Shown here: piece by piece, positions 8,936 through 16,917 of the stretch
Position numbering within the stretch: position 1 is the first letter of the stretch
How the letters are laid out: every line of letters begins with the position of its first letter
DNA from: Polyangiaceae bacterium
Lineage (GTDB): Bacteria; Myxococcota_A; Polyangia; Polyangiales; Polyangiaceae
Assembly (NCBI GenBank): GCA_013214025.1
Contig: JABSRN010000145.1
Span: 1-51,603 of the forward strand
Direction of reading: 5' to 3'
Length of the DNA: 51,603 bases
Notes under the pieces: model-generated
What the model was told of the DNA's origin: nothing
What the model saw: only the letters and a program-made list of their open reading frames with translations
The model's database searches: none
Made by a program: the position numbers and the translations under genes

Positions 8936-9293
8936 CGACCGGTCTCGCAGCGACGCACCTGAGGACGCGTGCGGCGACCCTGCGCGCTGCGACCGGGCTG
9001 TTGGAACCCATGACAGCCCTGGCCCCTAGTCTCAGCGCATTGATTCTCGGCCATCAAAACTGGGGGGGCGGGGGGGCGCGGCTTTCCCCGAGAGTCCAAG
9101 TCGAGGCCTGCACCAACGCCCAACTCGCGCTCACCAAGGCCCAATTAGGAAGCCTCACTTGCGAGCGGCGCGTTTTGCGTTTGTAGCGGACACTCAGTGG
9201 TGGCACGCGATAGGCGGGGTCAATGGCGACCGACACGAGCCCGATGCGACAAGCGCGCTTGTCTGCTCCTGCGGGCGACTACTAGGCGGACGA
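8936..9293. other. Intergenic region between convergent genes
   Basis: A 358-nt gap between the stops of the export-gate gene and the TPR-like gene. It holds two runs of seven G (9062-9068 and 9070-9076) separated by one C. I see no convincing hairpin terminator, RNA gene or coding frame; short open frames here lack starts with ribosome sites and recognisable protein sequence. Confidence 0.5.
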
Positions 9294-10247
9294 CTACTTA
9301 CGCTGACGCTGCATCTGCCGGGGCATCTGCCCCGACTGCTCCAACATCTTCTTCGCTTCTTTTTGCAGCATAGGGTGCGTCTTCTTTCCCATGAAGCCGC
9401 CGAGCAAACGGGCATCAAAGGCCACGAGCTTCTTCAAGGAGCGACGCATGCCCTTCGTGTCGTTGGTGTAGGCGCAGGCGTAGGCTTGGGCGCGGTACAG
9501 TTGGGGTTGCAGCTGAGCTAGCTGCTCGTCCTCGATGTCGAACTTATTCAAAGTACTGATGGCCTTTTTGCCCTGGCCGCTTCTGGCCCAGGACTCGGCA
9601 ATCACTGACGCCAGCATGGCTCGAGACTTGACGTCCTGGTGACGACCCAACTCAATGCCATCGGCCAAATCTCTAGCCGCCGATACCTGGCCTTGCATCA
9701 AGTGAATCATCGCGCGCTGGCCTCGTGCCTCATCCGCGATCGGCGCCATCACCTTCTTTAGATCGATCTGCTCCAACAGCGTCAACGCCTTGGTCGGGTC
9801 GTCCTGCATGTGCAGCTGAGCCTTGGCGAAAATCGCCGTCGGGTCGTTCGACTTGTAGGAGCTGTCCAACTGGGCGAGAGCCTTCTCGCGGTCCCCATCG
9901 GACTGGGCACCCGCCAAAATGCCGGCAACGCCCTTGGCCTTCTTCGCCTGACGTAATCCCCAGAGAGCCACGCCCAACAAGCCGACCGTGACAACCGCCG
10001 GGAGCCCGAGGGCAATCGACTGGGTCGTGGAAGATTGACTGACGCCAGCAATCAACACGCCGATGAGCCAAACGCCGACGACCGGCACGCCGAGGCGTAG
10101 GGCCATGCTTTTCAGGTTGGCTGAGCTCATCGGATCCGCCGGAGCTTGGGCGCCCCCTACGGAAATCGGCCCGCTCTTGGGTTTCCCTGTCTTCTCAGCG
10201 GAGTCGCGCTCGGCGTTGCGCTTTAGCTTTCGTCCTTGTTTGGCCAC
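9294..10247 (-). CDS. TPR-like membrane-anchored protein
   Basis: A 317-aa protein. After a basic, Lys-rich N-terminal tail (about 45 aa) come two hydrophobic helices (LGVPVVGVWLIGVLIAGV and LPAVVTVGLLGVALWGL, about residues 60-110). The rest is an alpha-helical repeat region (EKALAQLDSSYKSNDPTA, AIFAKAQLHMQDDPTKALTL, GQRAMIHLMQGQVSAARDLA) of tetratricopeptide type. The C-terminus is strongly basic and Gln/Met-rich. The function is not recognisable; TPR helices suggest a protein-binding role at the cytosolic face. GTG 10247 is chosen because upstream residues look unstructured. It is followed after a gap by no same-strand partner; the upstream gene is the AI-2E-type permease, about 175 nt away. 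Confidence 0.65.
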   Translation of the reverse strand: MAKQGRKLKRNAERDSAEKTGKPKSGPISVGGAQAPADPMSSANLKSMALRLGVPVVGVWLIGVLIAGVSQSSTTQSIALGLPAVVTVGLLGVALWGLRQAKKAKGVAGILAGAQSDGDREKALAQLDSSYKSNDPTAIFAKAQLHMQDDPTKALTLLEQIDLKKVMAPIADEARGQRAMIHLMQGQVSAARDLADGIELGRHQDVKSRAMLASVIAESWARSGQGKKAISTLNKFDIEDEQLAQLQPQLYRAQAYACAYTNDTKGMRRSLKKLVAFDARLLGGFMGKKTHPMLQKEAKKMLEQSGQMPRQMQRQRK

Positions 10248-10422
10248 GGCCGGGCTATAGCGCTCGGATCTGGCAGCGCCAAGCCCAGCGGCCCATCCCG
10301 TGAGAGATAGCCGCCTCACCCCACGGGAGTTAGCCGCTTTGGCGCAAAGCAGTGGAAGGGTCTGCGCCCTTTGGAACCGGCGAACGCCCCTCAGCAAACC
10401 CCGTTAGGAGCGGCTCTAGACC

Positions 10423-11763
10423 TCAGCCAGGCTTCAAGGAGGTTTTGCCCGGACTGGGAGTCTGGAGGGCCGCGGTCGCGCTTCTGAGCGCTATGGTGTC
10501 CGGGGCGATGTCCGGCATGGACTCGAGGCGAAAGTGGTTAAAGAAGCTCTGGGCGATGGACAGCATGGGGACAGCAAACAGCGCCCCCCACAGCCCAAAG
10601 TAGTGTTCCCCGAGGATCAGGACAAAAACCACCAGCACCGGGTGCAGCTTGGCCGCTACACCGATAATTTTGGGGTTGAGCAGATTCGCTTCCACCTGAT
10701 GAATCATCAGGATCCAGACCAGGACCCAGAGAGCCGTCCAAAAGTCCTGGGTGAGCCCGACCAGCACCGCCGGAATCGTGCTCAGGATCGATCCGAAGAT
10801 GGGAATGATGCTCATGACCCCCGCCATCAGCGCCAAAATGGGCCAGTACTTCAAACCGAAGAGCGCAAAACCGATGGCGGACAACACGCCGTTAACGGCA
10901 CAAATCAAAAGCTGCCCTCGAACGACGCCGCTCAGCCCGCGATCCAAGCGGTGCACCAAACGGTCAAAACTCGGGCGCGACTTCGGCGGAGGCAAGCTCC
11001 TCAGAAAGCCGAGAATGTCGTCCCGGGTATGCATTAGATAGGCCGCGACCATCAGAGTCATGACAAACAGGAATATCGCCTTGGATGTCTTGGCCACCAC
11101 GAGCTGACCGAGAGCCAGCAGCTCCACGACATTGCGCTTGAGATAACCGATGGTGTGCTCGATGCCATCGCTGAGCAGAAGCGAGACGCTGAATACACGA
11201 GGAGTGTCCCCGCGGGCGCGCAGCACCCAGTGTTTGGCGTCCTCACGGGAGAACTCGACGCCGGAGCCCAGCTCGATGGCGTAGCTTCCGTCGGAGTGAG
11301 GAATCACCTCAAAGGCGGGCTGGCGCTCAGAAGGTGATGGGGCGTCAGTGGACTGTCCCAGGAACCCCTGAACACGCTTTTCCACGATGGGTCCCCATTT
11401 GCGGGCGACCTTGCGAGCGCCGTCTGGCGCCTCCCGGCTGAGGCCAACGGCCTCTTCGTAGATGCGCGGCGCGAGGGCTGCGACGGAGTAATAGATGGAG
11501 CTTAGGGTGACGGCGTACACCAACAGGATGGCCACGGAACGCGGCATCTTGGACCGTTCACAGATCGCCACCAACGGGGTGAGCACGTAGGCGACCAGCG
11601 TCGCCAGCACGAAGGGCAGCAGGACAGGAGAGCTCCACCACAACAGCGCGACGAGTAGCGTCCCGCTGATCGAGAGAAACACGATGCGTGCACGAGTCCA
11701 CCCCGGACCAGCCCCAGAGAGTGGGGCTGATTCGATGGGTGTCTCGCTGCTGGAGTTGCTCAA
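10423..11763 (-). CDS. AI-2E/PerM-family transporter
   Basis: A 446-aa inner-membrane protein of the AI-2E transporter (PerM/UPF0118) family, a group that includes autoinducer exporters and Na+/H+ antiporters; the substrate here is unknown. It has the typical order: an N-terminal helix pair (VLLPFVLATLVAYVLTPLV), a long periplasmic-type domain (about 80-215), then conserved helices with GVVRGQLLICAVNGVLSAIG, YWPILALMAGVMSIIPIFGS and LNPKIIGVAAKLHPVLVVF. The start is TTG 11763: an AAGAGG ribosome site lies 7 nt upstream and no better start exists. It sits 78 nt downstream of the rpsA stop on the same strand and may be read through from the rpsA operon. Confidence 0.9.
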   Translation of the reverse strand: MSNSSSETPIESAPLSGAGPGWTRARIVFLSISGTLLVALLWWSSPVLLPFVLATLVAYVLTPLVAICERSKMPRSVAILLVYAVTLSSIYYSVAALAPRIYEEAVGLSREAPDGARKVARKWGPIVEKRVQGFLGQSTDAPSPSERQPAFEVIPHSDGSYAIELGSGVEFSREDAKHWVLRARGDTPRVFSVSLLLSDGIEHTIGYLKRNVVELLALGQLVVAKTSKAIFLFVMTLMVAAYLMHTRDDILGFLRSLPPPKSRPSFDRLVHRLDRGLSGVVRGQLLICAVNGVLSAIGFALFGLKYWPILALMAGVMSIIPIFGSILSTIPAVLVGLTQDFWTALWVLVWILMIHQVEANLLNPKIIGVAAKLHPVLVVFVLILGEHYFGLWGALFAVPMLSIAQSFFNHFRLESMPDIAPDTIALRSATAALQTPSPGKTSLKPG

Positions 11764-11815
11764 TTGCGACCTCTTACGCCGCGATCAGCATACGCCGCTA
11801 CACGATTCTTTGCTC

Positions 11816-11841
11816 GACGAATTACCGAGAAAGAATTCGTC
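11816..11841 (-). terminator. Hairpin directly after rpsA stop
   Basis: An 8-bp perfect inverted repeat (GACGAATT/AATTCGTC, 10-nt loop) immediately follows the rpsA stop codon. No T-run follows, so it could be an attenuating or RNA-stabilising hairpin rather than a full terminator; the AI-2E gene starts 52 nt later. Confidence 0.3.
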
Positions 11842-13728
11842 TCAGGAACCCTCGGTCTCGTCAGCCTTAGGTGCCTCAGCCTCAGCCTCAGCCTTAGGTG
11901 CCTCAGCCTCAGCCTTAGGTGCCTCAGCCTCAGCCTTAGGTGCCTCAGCCTCAGCCTTAGATGCCTCAGCCTCAGATGCTTCGGGCTCGGCTGCCGGAGG
12001 AGCTTCGCTGGTCATCGACTGCAGCTTGTCACCAAGCTGTTCTTTAAGCAGATCACCAAGTGTGCCGCTCGAGTTCTCCGTGGAGCGCTTTACCGCAGTC
12101 AAACGGTCCGCCTGGGGGCTGGCACCCACCTCGCGAAGACTCAAGCTCATTCGGCGATCGATGGCGTCAATGCTGGAGACTTCGGCCTTCACATCCGCCC
12201 CCACCTCGAACGCCATGCCCTGGGGCATGTCGGTGTTCTGGATGATGCCCTCGACGCCATTCTCGACACGAACGAAAAGGCCGTAATCGGCAACGCTGAT
12301 GATCTTGCACTTTTCGATCACGGTGCCGGCCGGGTAGCGATCCATCAGATCGCCCCAGGGGTCGTCGTGAATCTGCTTCACGCCCAGGCTGACCTTCTTT
12401 TCGTCATGGTTGATCGAAAGGATGATGGCCTCGACGTCGTCGCCCTTCTCGTAGAAATCGCCGGGGTTGTTTACCCGAACGGTCCAGGAAAGGTCGGTCT
12501 TGTGAACCATGCCGTCCACGCCGTCTTCTATTCCGACGAATACGCCGTACTCGGTCAGGCTGCGGACCTTGCCGTCGATCTTGTCGCCGGGGGTGTACTT
12601 GTCGGCGAAGACGGTCCAGGGATCCGGCTCCAACTGCTTGAGGCCAAGACTGATGCGCTTGCTCCGAGGATCGACCTCAAGAACCTGACACTCCACCTCC
12701 TGGGCGGGCTCAAGCACCTTCGACGGGTGCTTGATCTTCTTGGTCCAGCTCATCTCGGAAACGTGGATGAGGCCTTCGACGCCCGGCTCCAGCTCGACGA
12801 ATGCGCCGTAGTCCGTGATGCTCATGACCTTGCCGCTGACCTTCTTGCCGAGGGGGTAAGCTTCGGCAGCGTGGTTCCACGGATCTTCCTGGGTCTGCTT
12901 CATGCCCAGGCTGACGCGCTCGCTCTCGGCGTTGTACTTGAGCACCTTGACGGTAACCGTGTCGCCGACCTTGAACACCTCGCTGGGGTGGTTGACCCGG
13001 CCCCAGGACATGTCCGTGATGTGCAGCAAGCCGTCGATCCCTCCGAGGTCGACGAATGCGCCGTACTCGGTGAGGTTCTTGATGGTGCCGTCCAGAACCA
13101 TGCCTTCGGCTAGGGTCTGCAGGGTCTTCTGCTTCATCTCGTCCCGCTCGCGCTCGAGCAGTACACGACGAGAGAGCACGATGTTGCCGCGCTTCTTGTT
13201 GAACTTGATGACCTTAAACTCGTAGGTCTGGCCGATCAGCTTGTCCAGGTTCCGTACGGGACGGAGATCCACCTGGGAGCCGGGCAGGAATGCTTTGACG
13301 CCACCGCGGATGGTGACCGACAGGCCGCCCTTTACACGCTGGGTGATGGTGCCTTCGATGATCTCGTCGCGCTCGCAGGCGCCAGCGATCTCGTCCCACA
13401 CCTTCATGCGATCGGCCTTCTCTTTGGAAAGCTTGATCAGGCCGTCGTCGGTCTCGCGACTCTCAACGAAGACGTCGATGCGATCGCCCGCGGCGACGGT
13501 GGTCTGGCCCTGGGGATCCGTAAACTCGCTCTTGGAGATGAGCCCTTCGCTCTTACCGCCGATATCGACAATGACCGCGTCTCGCGAGACGTGGACAACC
13601 AGGCCTGAGATGATCTGGCCTTCTCCTCCCTTTTTGATTTCGGTGTCAGCATCTTTAACGATCTGAGCTTCGAACATTGCGGCAAAGCCGCCGTCGTCAG
13701 TGGTGGGAGAGGTTTGAAGTTCGGTCAT
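11842..13728 (-). CDS. rpsA: 30S ribosomal protein S1
   Basis: A 628-aa protein with six S1 OB-fold domains, the number found in E. coli S1. Starts of the domains are recognisable as GQIISGLVVHVSRDAVIVDI, GTITQRVKGGLSVTI, GTIKNLTEYGAFVDLGGIDG, GKVMSITDYGAFVELEPGVE, GKVRSLTEYGVFVGIEDGVD and CKIISVADYGLFVRVENGVE. Domains 3-6 have the RNA-binding YGAFV-type strand. S1 helps mRNA bind the 30S subunit. The C-terminal ~70 residues are a repetitive Ala/Glu/Lys/Pro tail (EAPKAEAEAPKAEAEAPKAE) not part of the family fold. It is the last core gene of the hisC-aroA-cmk-rpsA block. ATG 13728 starts 13 residues before the first recognisable family sequence. Confidence 0.96.
   Translation of the reverse strand: MTELQTSPTTDDGGFAAMFEAQIVKDADTEIKKGGEGQIISGLVVHVSRDAVIVDIGGKSEGLISKSEFTDPQGQTTVAAGDRIDVFVESRETDDGLIKLSKEKADRMKVWDEIAGACERDEIIEGTITQRVKGGLSVTIRGGVKAFLPGSQVDLRPVRNLDKLIGQTYEFKVIKFNKKRGNIVLSRRVLLERERDEMKQKTLQTLAEGMVLDGTIKNLTEYGAFVDLGGIDGLLHITDMSWGRVNHPSEVFKVGDTVTVKVLKYNAESERVSLGMKQTQEDPWNHAAEAYPLGKKVSGKVMSITDYGAFVELEPGVEGLIHVSEMSWTKKIKHPSKVLEPAQEVECQVLEVDPRSKRISLGLKQLEPDPWTVFADKYTPGDKIDGKVRSLTEYGVFVGIEDGVDGMVHKTDLSWTVRVNNPGDFYEKGDDVEAIILSINHDEKKVSLGVKQIHDDPWGDLMDRYPAGTVIEKCKIISVADYGLFVRVENGVEGIIQNTDMPQGMAFEVGADVKAEVSSIDAIDRRMSLSLREVGASPQADRLTAVKRSTENSSGTLGDLLKEQLGDKLQSMTSEAPPAAEPEASEAEASKAEAEAPKAEAEAPKAEAEAPKAEAEAEAPKADETEGS
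11862..11978 (-). repeat. 21-27-bp tandem repeats in the rpsA 3' end
   Basis: Plus-strand unit GTGCCTCAGCCTCAGCCTTAG occurs three times in a row (11898-11918, 11919-11939, 11940-11960), preceded by a 27-nt variant (11871-11897) and followed by a diverged copy. It encodes the APKAEAE heptad repeats of the S1 tail. Copy number is likely to vary between strains. Confidence 0.85.
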
Positions 13729-13861
13729 GTATGGGTCAACGCTCCAATGGGGTTGAGTTTGAGATGGCTAGTTATTCAGTCGAAGACGCCGAATTGCGTC
13801 TGCGAGAAAATAGGAACGATCCAAAAATCGCATCGCCAGAATCCCCAAATCGGGGAGCGCT

Positions 13862-13890
13862 CAGGTAACTCACGGCACCTGTCGCGTCAA
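13862..13890 (-). promoter_or_regulatory. Candidate sigma-70 promoter of rpsA
   Basis: On the minus strand TTGACG (13885-13890), a 17-nt spacer and TACCTG (13862-13867), about 130 nt before the rpsA start. The -35 box is good and the -10 box is weak. It would allow rpsA expression separately from the upstream operon. Confidence 0.35.
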
Positions 13891-13969
13891 GATCCACGAA
13901 AGTTTCGGAAATTCCGCTACTTGGGAGCCCGGATCCTAGGCACCGAGCACAAAATATAGCGGGTGATTT

Positions 13970-14956
13970 CTAGCGCGCCAGGCGAACCATATCGGCCAGA
14001 CTTCTAGCCCCGCGGTCAATCTCCGTAGCCTCTAGAAACGTAGTAATTTTAACCACTTGCTCGTCTTTCGCGCTGAGCTGCGCGCGAGTCAGCATGGACC
14101 GCTCCCCCGCCACGTCGTCCCCTGGGAGGAAGCCTGCGGCAAGCCGGAGCGGCGCCAACAGGGTCTCAAGCCGACTTTTCAGGTCGGCGGCGGACACGCC
14201 ATCCCGCAACTCCAGCGAGGCCTGAAGGATCGCGTTTTCCTCGAAACGAACTGACCCGACGACACGTTTTACATCGCTCAGCTGAGTCAGTCGGGCGAGC
14301 ATTCCTCGGGCCGGACCCGAGCTGCCGTCGAATAGCGACCCGCTGAGAGCGAATCCGCCGGCGCCCTTCATCGGCAGGCCCATGTTTTCAGCAACGTCGT
14401 TGGCCGGCAATGACGCTCGAACCACCGCTTCACTAAGCCCGATGATCAACACGCCGTCATCCGCTTGGGCGAGGTGAAGGCCAAACTTCCCCGCCCCGAA
14501 ACTGAGAATTTCAGAGTCGTCCGCCAACTCGGTGGGGTGCCCTTCGGTTTCGAACATCTCGTCGATTTTCCGCACGACGTTCACGCTCGAGAATTTTCCG
14601 CCGAGGATCATCACGAAGTCGGTGCTGCCCTGTCCGTTGGCCACCACGACCTCTCGTATATCTCGGGCCACATCGATCCCCGTCGCTTCACGTATCCGTT
14701 CGCGGCGCCCTTTCGGGTCCGGCGTCCCGCCTAGATCGAGCAACGGCAAGAGATGTTTTCGGACGGGACCGTAGAGCAGAACTCGTTCGGTATCGAGACG
14801 AGCCGCCATGGTCGCGCCGGGAGGAACATGCTGCCACGCCGATCGGCTGTAGTGAAAGAAATGGAAGTAGGCGAAGACGCCCGCACACAATAATCCGCCC
14901 AACAGCGTCACACCCCAAATAAGGCCGTTCAATTTCGCTCCCTTTCCGCGCGCCAT
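13970..14956 (-). CDS. Membrane-anchored protein, envelope family copy 1
   Basis: A 328-aa protein of unknown function. A basic N-terminus is followed by one transmembrane helix (GLIWGVTLLGGLLCAGVFAY, about 10-32), so the bulk lies outside the cytosol. The exported part begins VPPGATMAARLDTERVL, then REATGIDVARDIREVVVA, a FVMILGGKFSS strand, a DGVLIIGLSEAVVRASL segment and VRFEENAILQASLELRDG. The same order of elements is seen in the genes at 15131-16081 and 18297-19457, so I regard the three as diverged relatives. ATG 14956 is chosen over 15004 because it places the helix near the N-terminus. It lies between copy 2 and rpsA on the same strand. Confidence 0.75.
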   Translation of the reverse strand: MARGKGAKLNGLIWGVTLLGGLLCAGVFAYFHFFHYSRSAWQHVPPGATMAARLDTERVLLYGPVRKHLLPLLDLGGTPDPKGRRERIREATGIDVARDIREVVVANGQGSTDFVMILGGKFSSVNVVRKIDEMFETEGHPTELADDSEILSFGAGKFGLHLAQADDGVLIIGLSEAVVRASLPANDVAENMGLPMKGAGGFALSGSLFDGSSGPARGMLARLTQLSDVKRVVGSVRFEENAILQASLELRDGVSAADLKSRLETLLAPLRLAAGFLPGDDVAGERSMLTRAQLSAKDEQVVKITTFLEATEIDRGARSLADMVRLAR

Positions 14957-15130
14957 GGCCCGATCATAGAGTGTCAGGCTCTCTGCAGCTAGTGCGCGAT
15001 TCACTAAGGAACCGCGACCATAAAGATCCTGCGGCAGATATGAGCTTGTGCTTACACCTTCAAGTCACTCTCACCCAAGTGAGCCAATGACTCGATTGCC
15101 CTTCAGTGTATCTGAATCCCGCACTAGCCG

Positions 15131-16081
15131 CTAAAAACCGCAGCGCCCGAAAGCGCACGCGAGCAAGGCGGCCCCCTGGGCGTCGCTGACCGCCACCTCG
15201 GCTAACACGTCGGTCTCGGCGGCTTTCACGTCCACCGCTTTCAATAGAGGCCCGAAGCTACCGGCACGTTGCCCCAACAGTAGCAACGCGAGGCTCAGTT
15301 GATCGGCTGCCGAATGGGCGGACTCCTTGTCAGCATAGTTCAGCTCCAGATACATCCGGTAGCCCTCGCCCTCTGCGACAATTCGTGAGCGGGCGGAAGT
15401 CGCGCTCTCCAGCCAACGCAGCGGAACCCCCGCCTCGTCCAGGGCATTGCCCCACGCCGCCGACCGCAGCGCAATGGACGCCATGCCCCGGGCGGGCGGA
15501 CGCAATCCCTCAGTACTGAGCCGTCCTCTCAGCAACGCGTCCATCGAGTCAATCTCAGCGCGAGATAGCAGCACACGCAGGTGATCGCCGTAGGCGTAGA
15601 GTCGCTCGGGCCCACCCCGTCCGAGGGCCACCCGGCTATAGCGCCGCCAGTCACCACCGAGATCTACTGGCGCTTGCCAGACGTTCTCTCCTGCGAAATC
15701 CCGAGGGTTGACCTCTCGATAGTTTCCTCGCAACACGAGCACGTTATCCAGCGCATCAGGCCCGCGTGCGCTGTCGCCCGGCGGACGAATAGCGAACCAC
15801 AGGGCGGAGGATTGGCGAAGCAAGCTCGTGACCAATGCGCGCGCTGGCGGATCGTCTTCGGCTACCGCGGGAAGCTCCAGCGCCGCTACAAAGTCGCTCC
15901 CAAAACGACCCCGGAGCTCGTCGAGATCAAGACGGATCGCCAAATCGAGATCGGGCGGAAGCAAGTGCGCCGGCTGTTGCACTGGCGCGGGAGCCGCCGG
16001 GGGCGGTCCGATGGGCTGGGGACCGCACGCGATGAGGACTACAAACCCAAGCCAGATCGCAACCAGGTAGCGACGCCCCAT
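15131..16081 (-). CDS. Lipoprotein, envelope family copy 2
   Basis: A 316-aa predicted lipoprotein: signal with lipobox VVLIAC (Cys19), then a Pro/Ala/Gln linker. The body begins LLPPDLDLAIRLDLDELRG, with SALWFAIRPPGD, NVLVLRGNYREVNPRDF, GDHLRVLLSRAEIDSMDALL, MASIALRSAAWG and YRMYLELNYADKESAHSAA in the same order as the matching elements in copies 1 and 3. Function unknown. It starts only 3 nt after the cmk stop, and its GGGGAG ribosome site lies inside the end of cmk, so translation is probably coupled to cmk. No catalytic motif is visible. Confidence 0.78.
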   Translation of the reverse strand: MGRRYLVAIWLGFVVLIACGPQPIGPPPAAPAPVQQPAHLLPPDLDLAIRLDLDELRGRFGSDFVAALELPAVAEDDPPARALVTSLLRQSSALWFAIRPPGDSARGPDALDNVLVLRGNYREVNPRDFAGENVWQAPVDLGGDWRRYSRVALGRGGPERLYAYGDHLRVLLSRAEIDSMDALLRGRLSTEGLRPPARGMASIALRSAAWGNALDEAGVPLRWLESATSARSRIVAEGEGYRMYLELNYADKESAHSAADQLSLALLLLGQRAGSFGPLLKAVDVKAAETDVLAEVAVSDAQGAALLACAFGRCGF

Positions 16082-16084
16082 GAC

Positions 16085-16777
16085 TCACTCCCCTTCGATA
16101 CGCCGAACCGCTTCCGCCATGAGCTGCACCACTTCGTCGATGGTCTGCTCCGTGCTGTCCACTAGAACGGCATCGTCCGCTTGCTTGAGCGGCGCCACCG
16201 GACGTGTCGAATCGCGCCGGTCCCGTTCCTTCACGTCGGCGGCCACTTCTTCCAAGCTGGTCGTATCGCCGCGCGCCAACAATTCTTTGTGACGACGCGC
16301 CGATCGGGTGTTGACTGACGCCGTTAGAAAAAACTTGGCTGGAGCCTGGGGGAAAACCACGGTTCCAATGTCTCGGCCTTCAACGACCACGCCGCCTTTG
16401 TCGCCAACGCTGCGCTGTAGATCCATCAGGGCCGCGCGCACTTCGGGGATCGCGGAGACACGGCTGGCCGCTTGGCTATTTTCAGGGGTACGGATTGCCA
16501 CGCTGACGTCTTCGCCGTCGAGCCAAACGCTTTGGCTGCCATCTTCGTTACGACGAAATTCGATGGAAGAATTCGCTGCTAGCTGCTGGGCTACTTCAGC
16601 GACCTTCGCCGGCTCCGCCTCTACACCCGCGCGGGTCGCGGCCAAGCCAACACACCGATAGAGAGCGCCTGTGTCGAGGAGTAGGTAGTTCAGCTCTTGG
16701 GCTAGAAGTTTGGAGACTGTGCTCTTGCCCGCGCCGGCGGGTCCGTCGATGGCGACGACTACTCGTGATTTACTCAT
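16085..16777 (-). CDS. cmk: Cytidylate kinase
   Basis: A 230-aa cytosolic kinase that converts CMP/dCMP to the diphosphates with ATP. It shows the N-terminal P-loop VVAIDGPAGAGKSTVSK, the substrate segment LLDTGALYRCVGLAA, VWLDGEDVSVAIRTPE, the conserved VVEGRDIGTVVFPQAPAKFF and the LID region RDRRDSTRPVAPLKQADDAV followed by DSTEQTIDEVV. The length matches the family (about 225 aa). ATG 16777 is chosen since the P-loop strand begins 4 residues later; the longer frame to 16831 has no homology. The position after the aroA homologue and before rpsA is the classical arrangement in Proteobacteria. Confidence 0.96.
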   Translation of the reverse strand: MSKSRVVVAIDGPAGAGKSTVSKLLAQELNYLLLDTGALYRCVGLAATRAGVEAEPAKVAEVAQQLAANSSIEFRRNEDGSQSVWLDGEDVSVAIRTPENSQAASRVSAIPEVRAALMDLQRSVGDKGGVVVEGRDIGTVVFPQAPAKFFLTASVNTRSARRHKELLARGDTTSLEEVAADVKERDRRDSTRPVAPLKQADDAVLVDSTEQTIDEVVQLMAEAVRRIEGE

Positions 16778-16917
16778 GGTTGCCTGGGGATGATGAGGGG
16801 ATCGAGGGCGTTTGACTAGCGAGCAATTCACTTCTCTTGATGGGAATCGCTACCATAATACTTTTCGTCAGAGACAGAACCGAAGCCATCTTTTCGATCG
16901 TGTTTCCGAATCGCGCA

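Noticed and set aside
8936-9293. A small plus-strand gene at 9001-9186
   Set aside because: No ribosome site, no recognisable protein, and the frame runs through the G tracts.
11764-13113. A 449-codon plus-strand open frame opposite rpsA
   Set aside because: It lies fully antisense to a certain gene, and its Leu/Ser repeats and composition are the mirror of the S1 codons.
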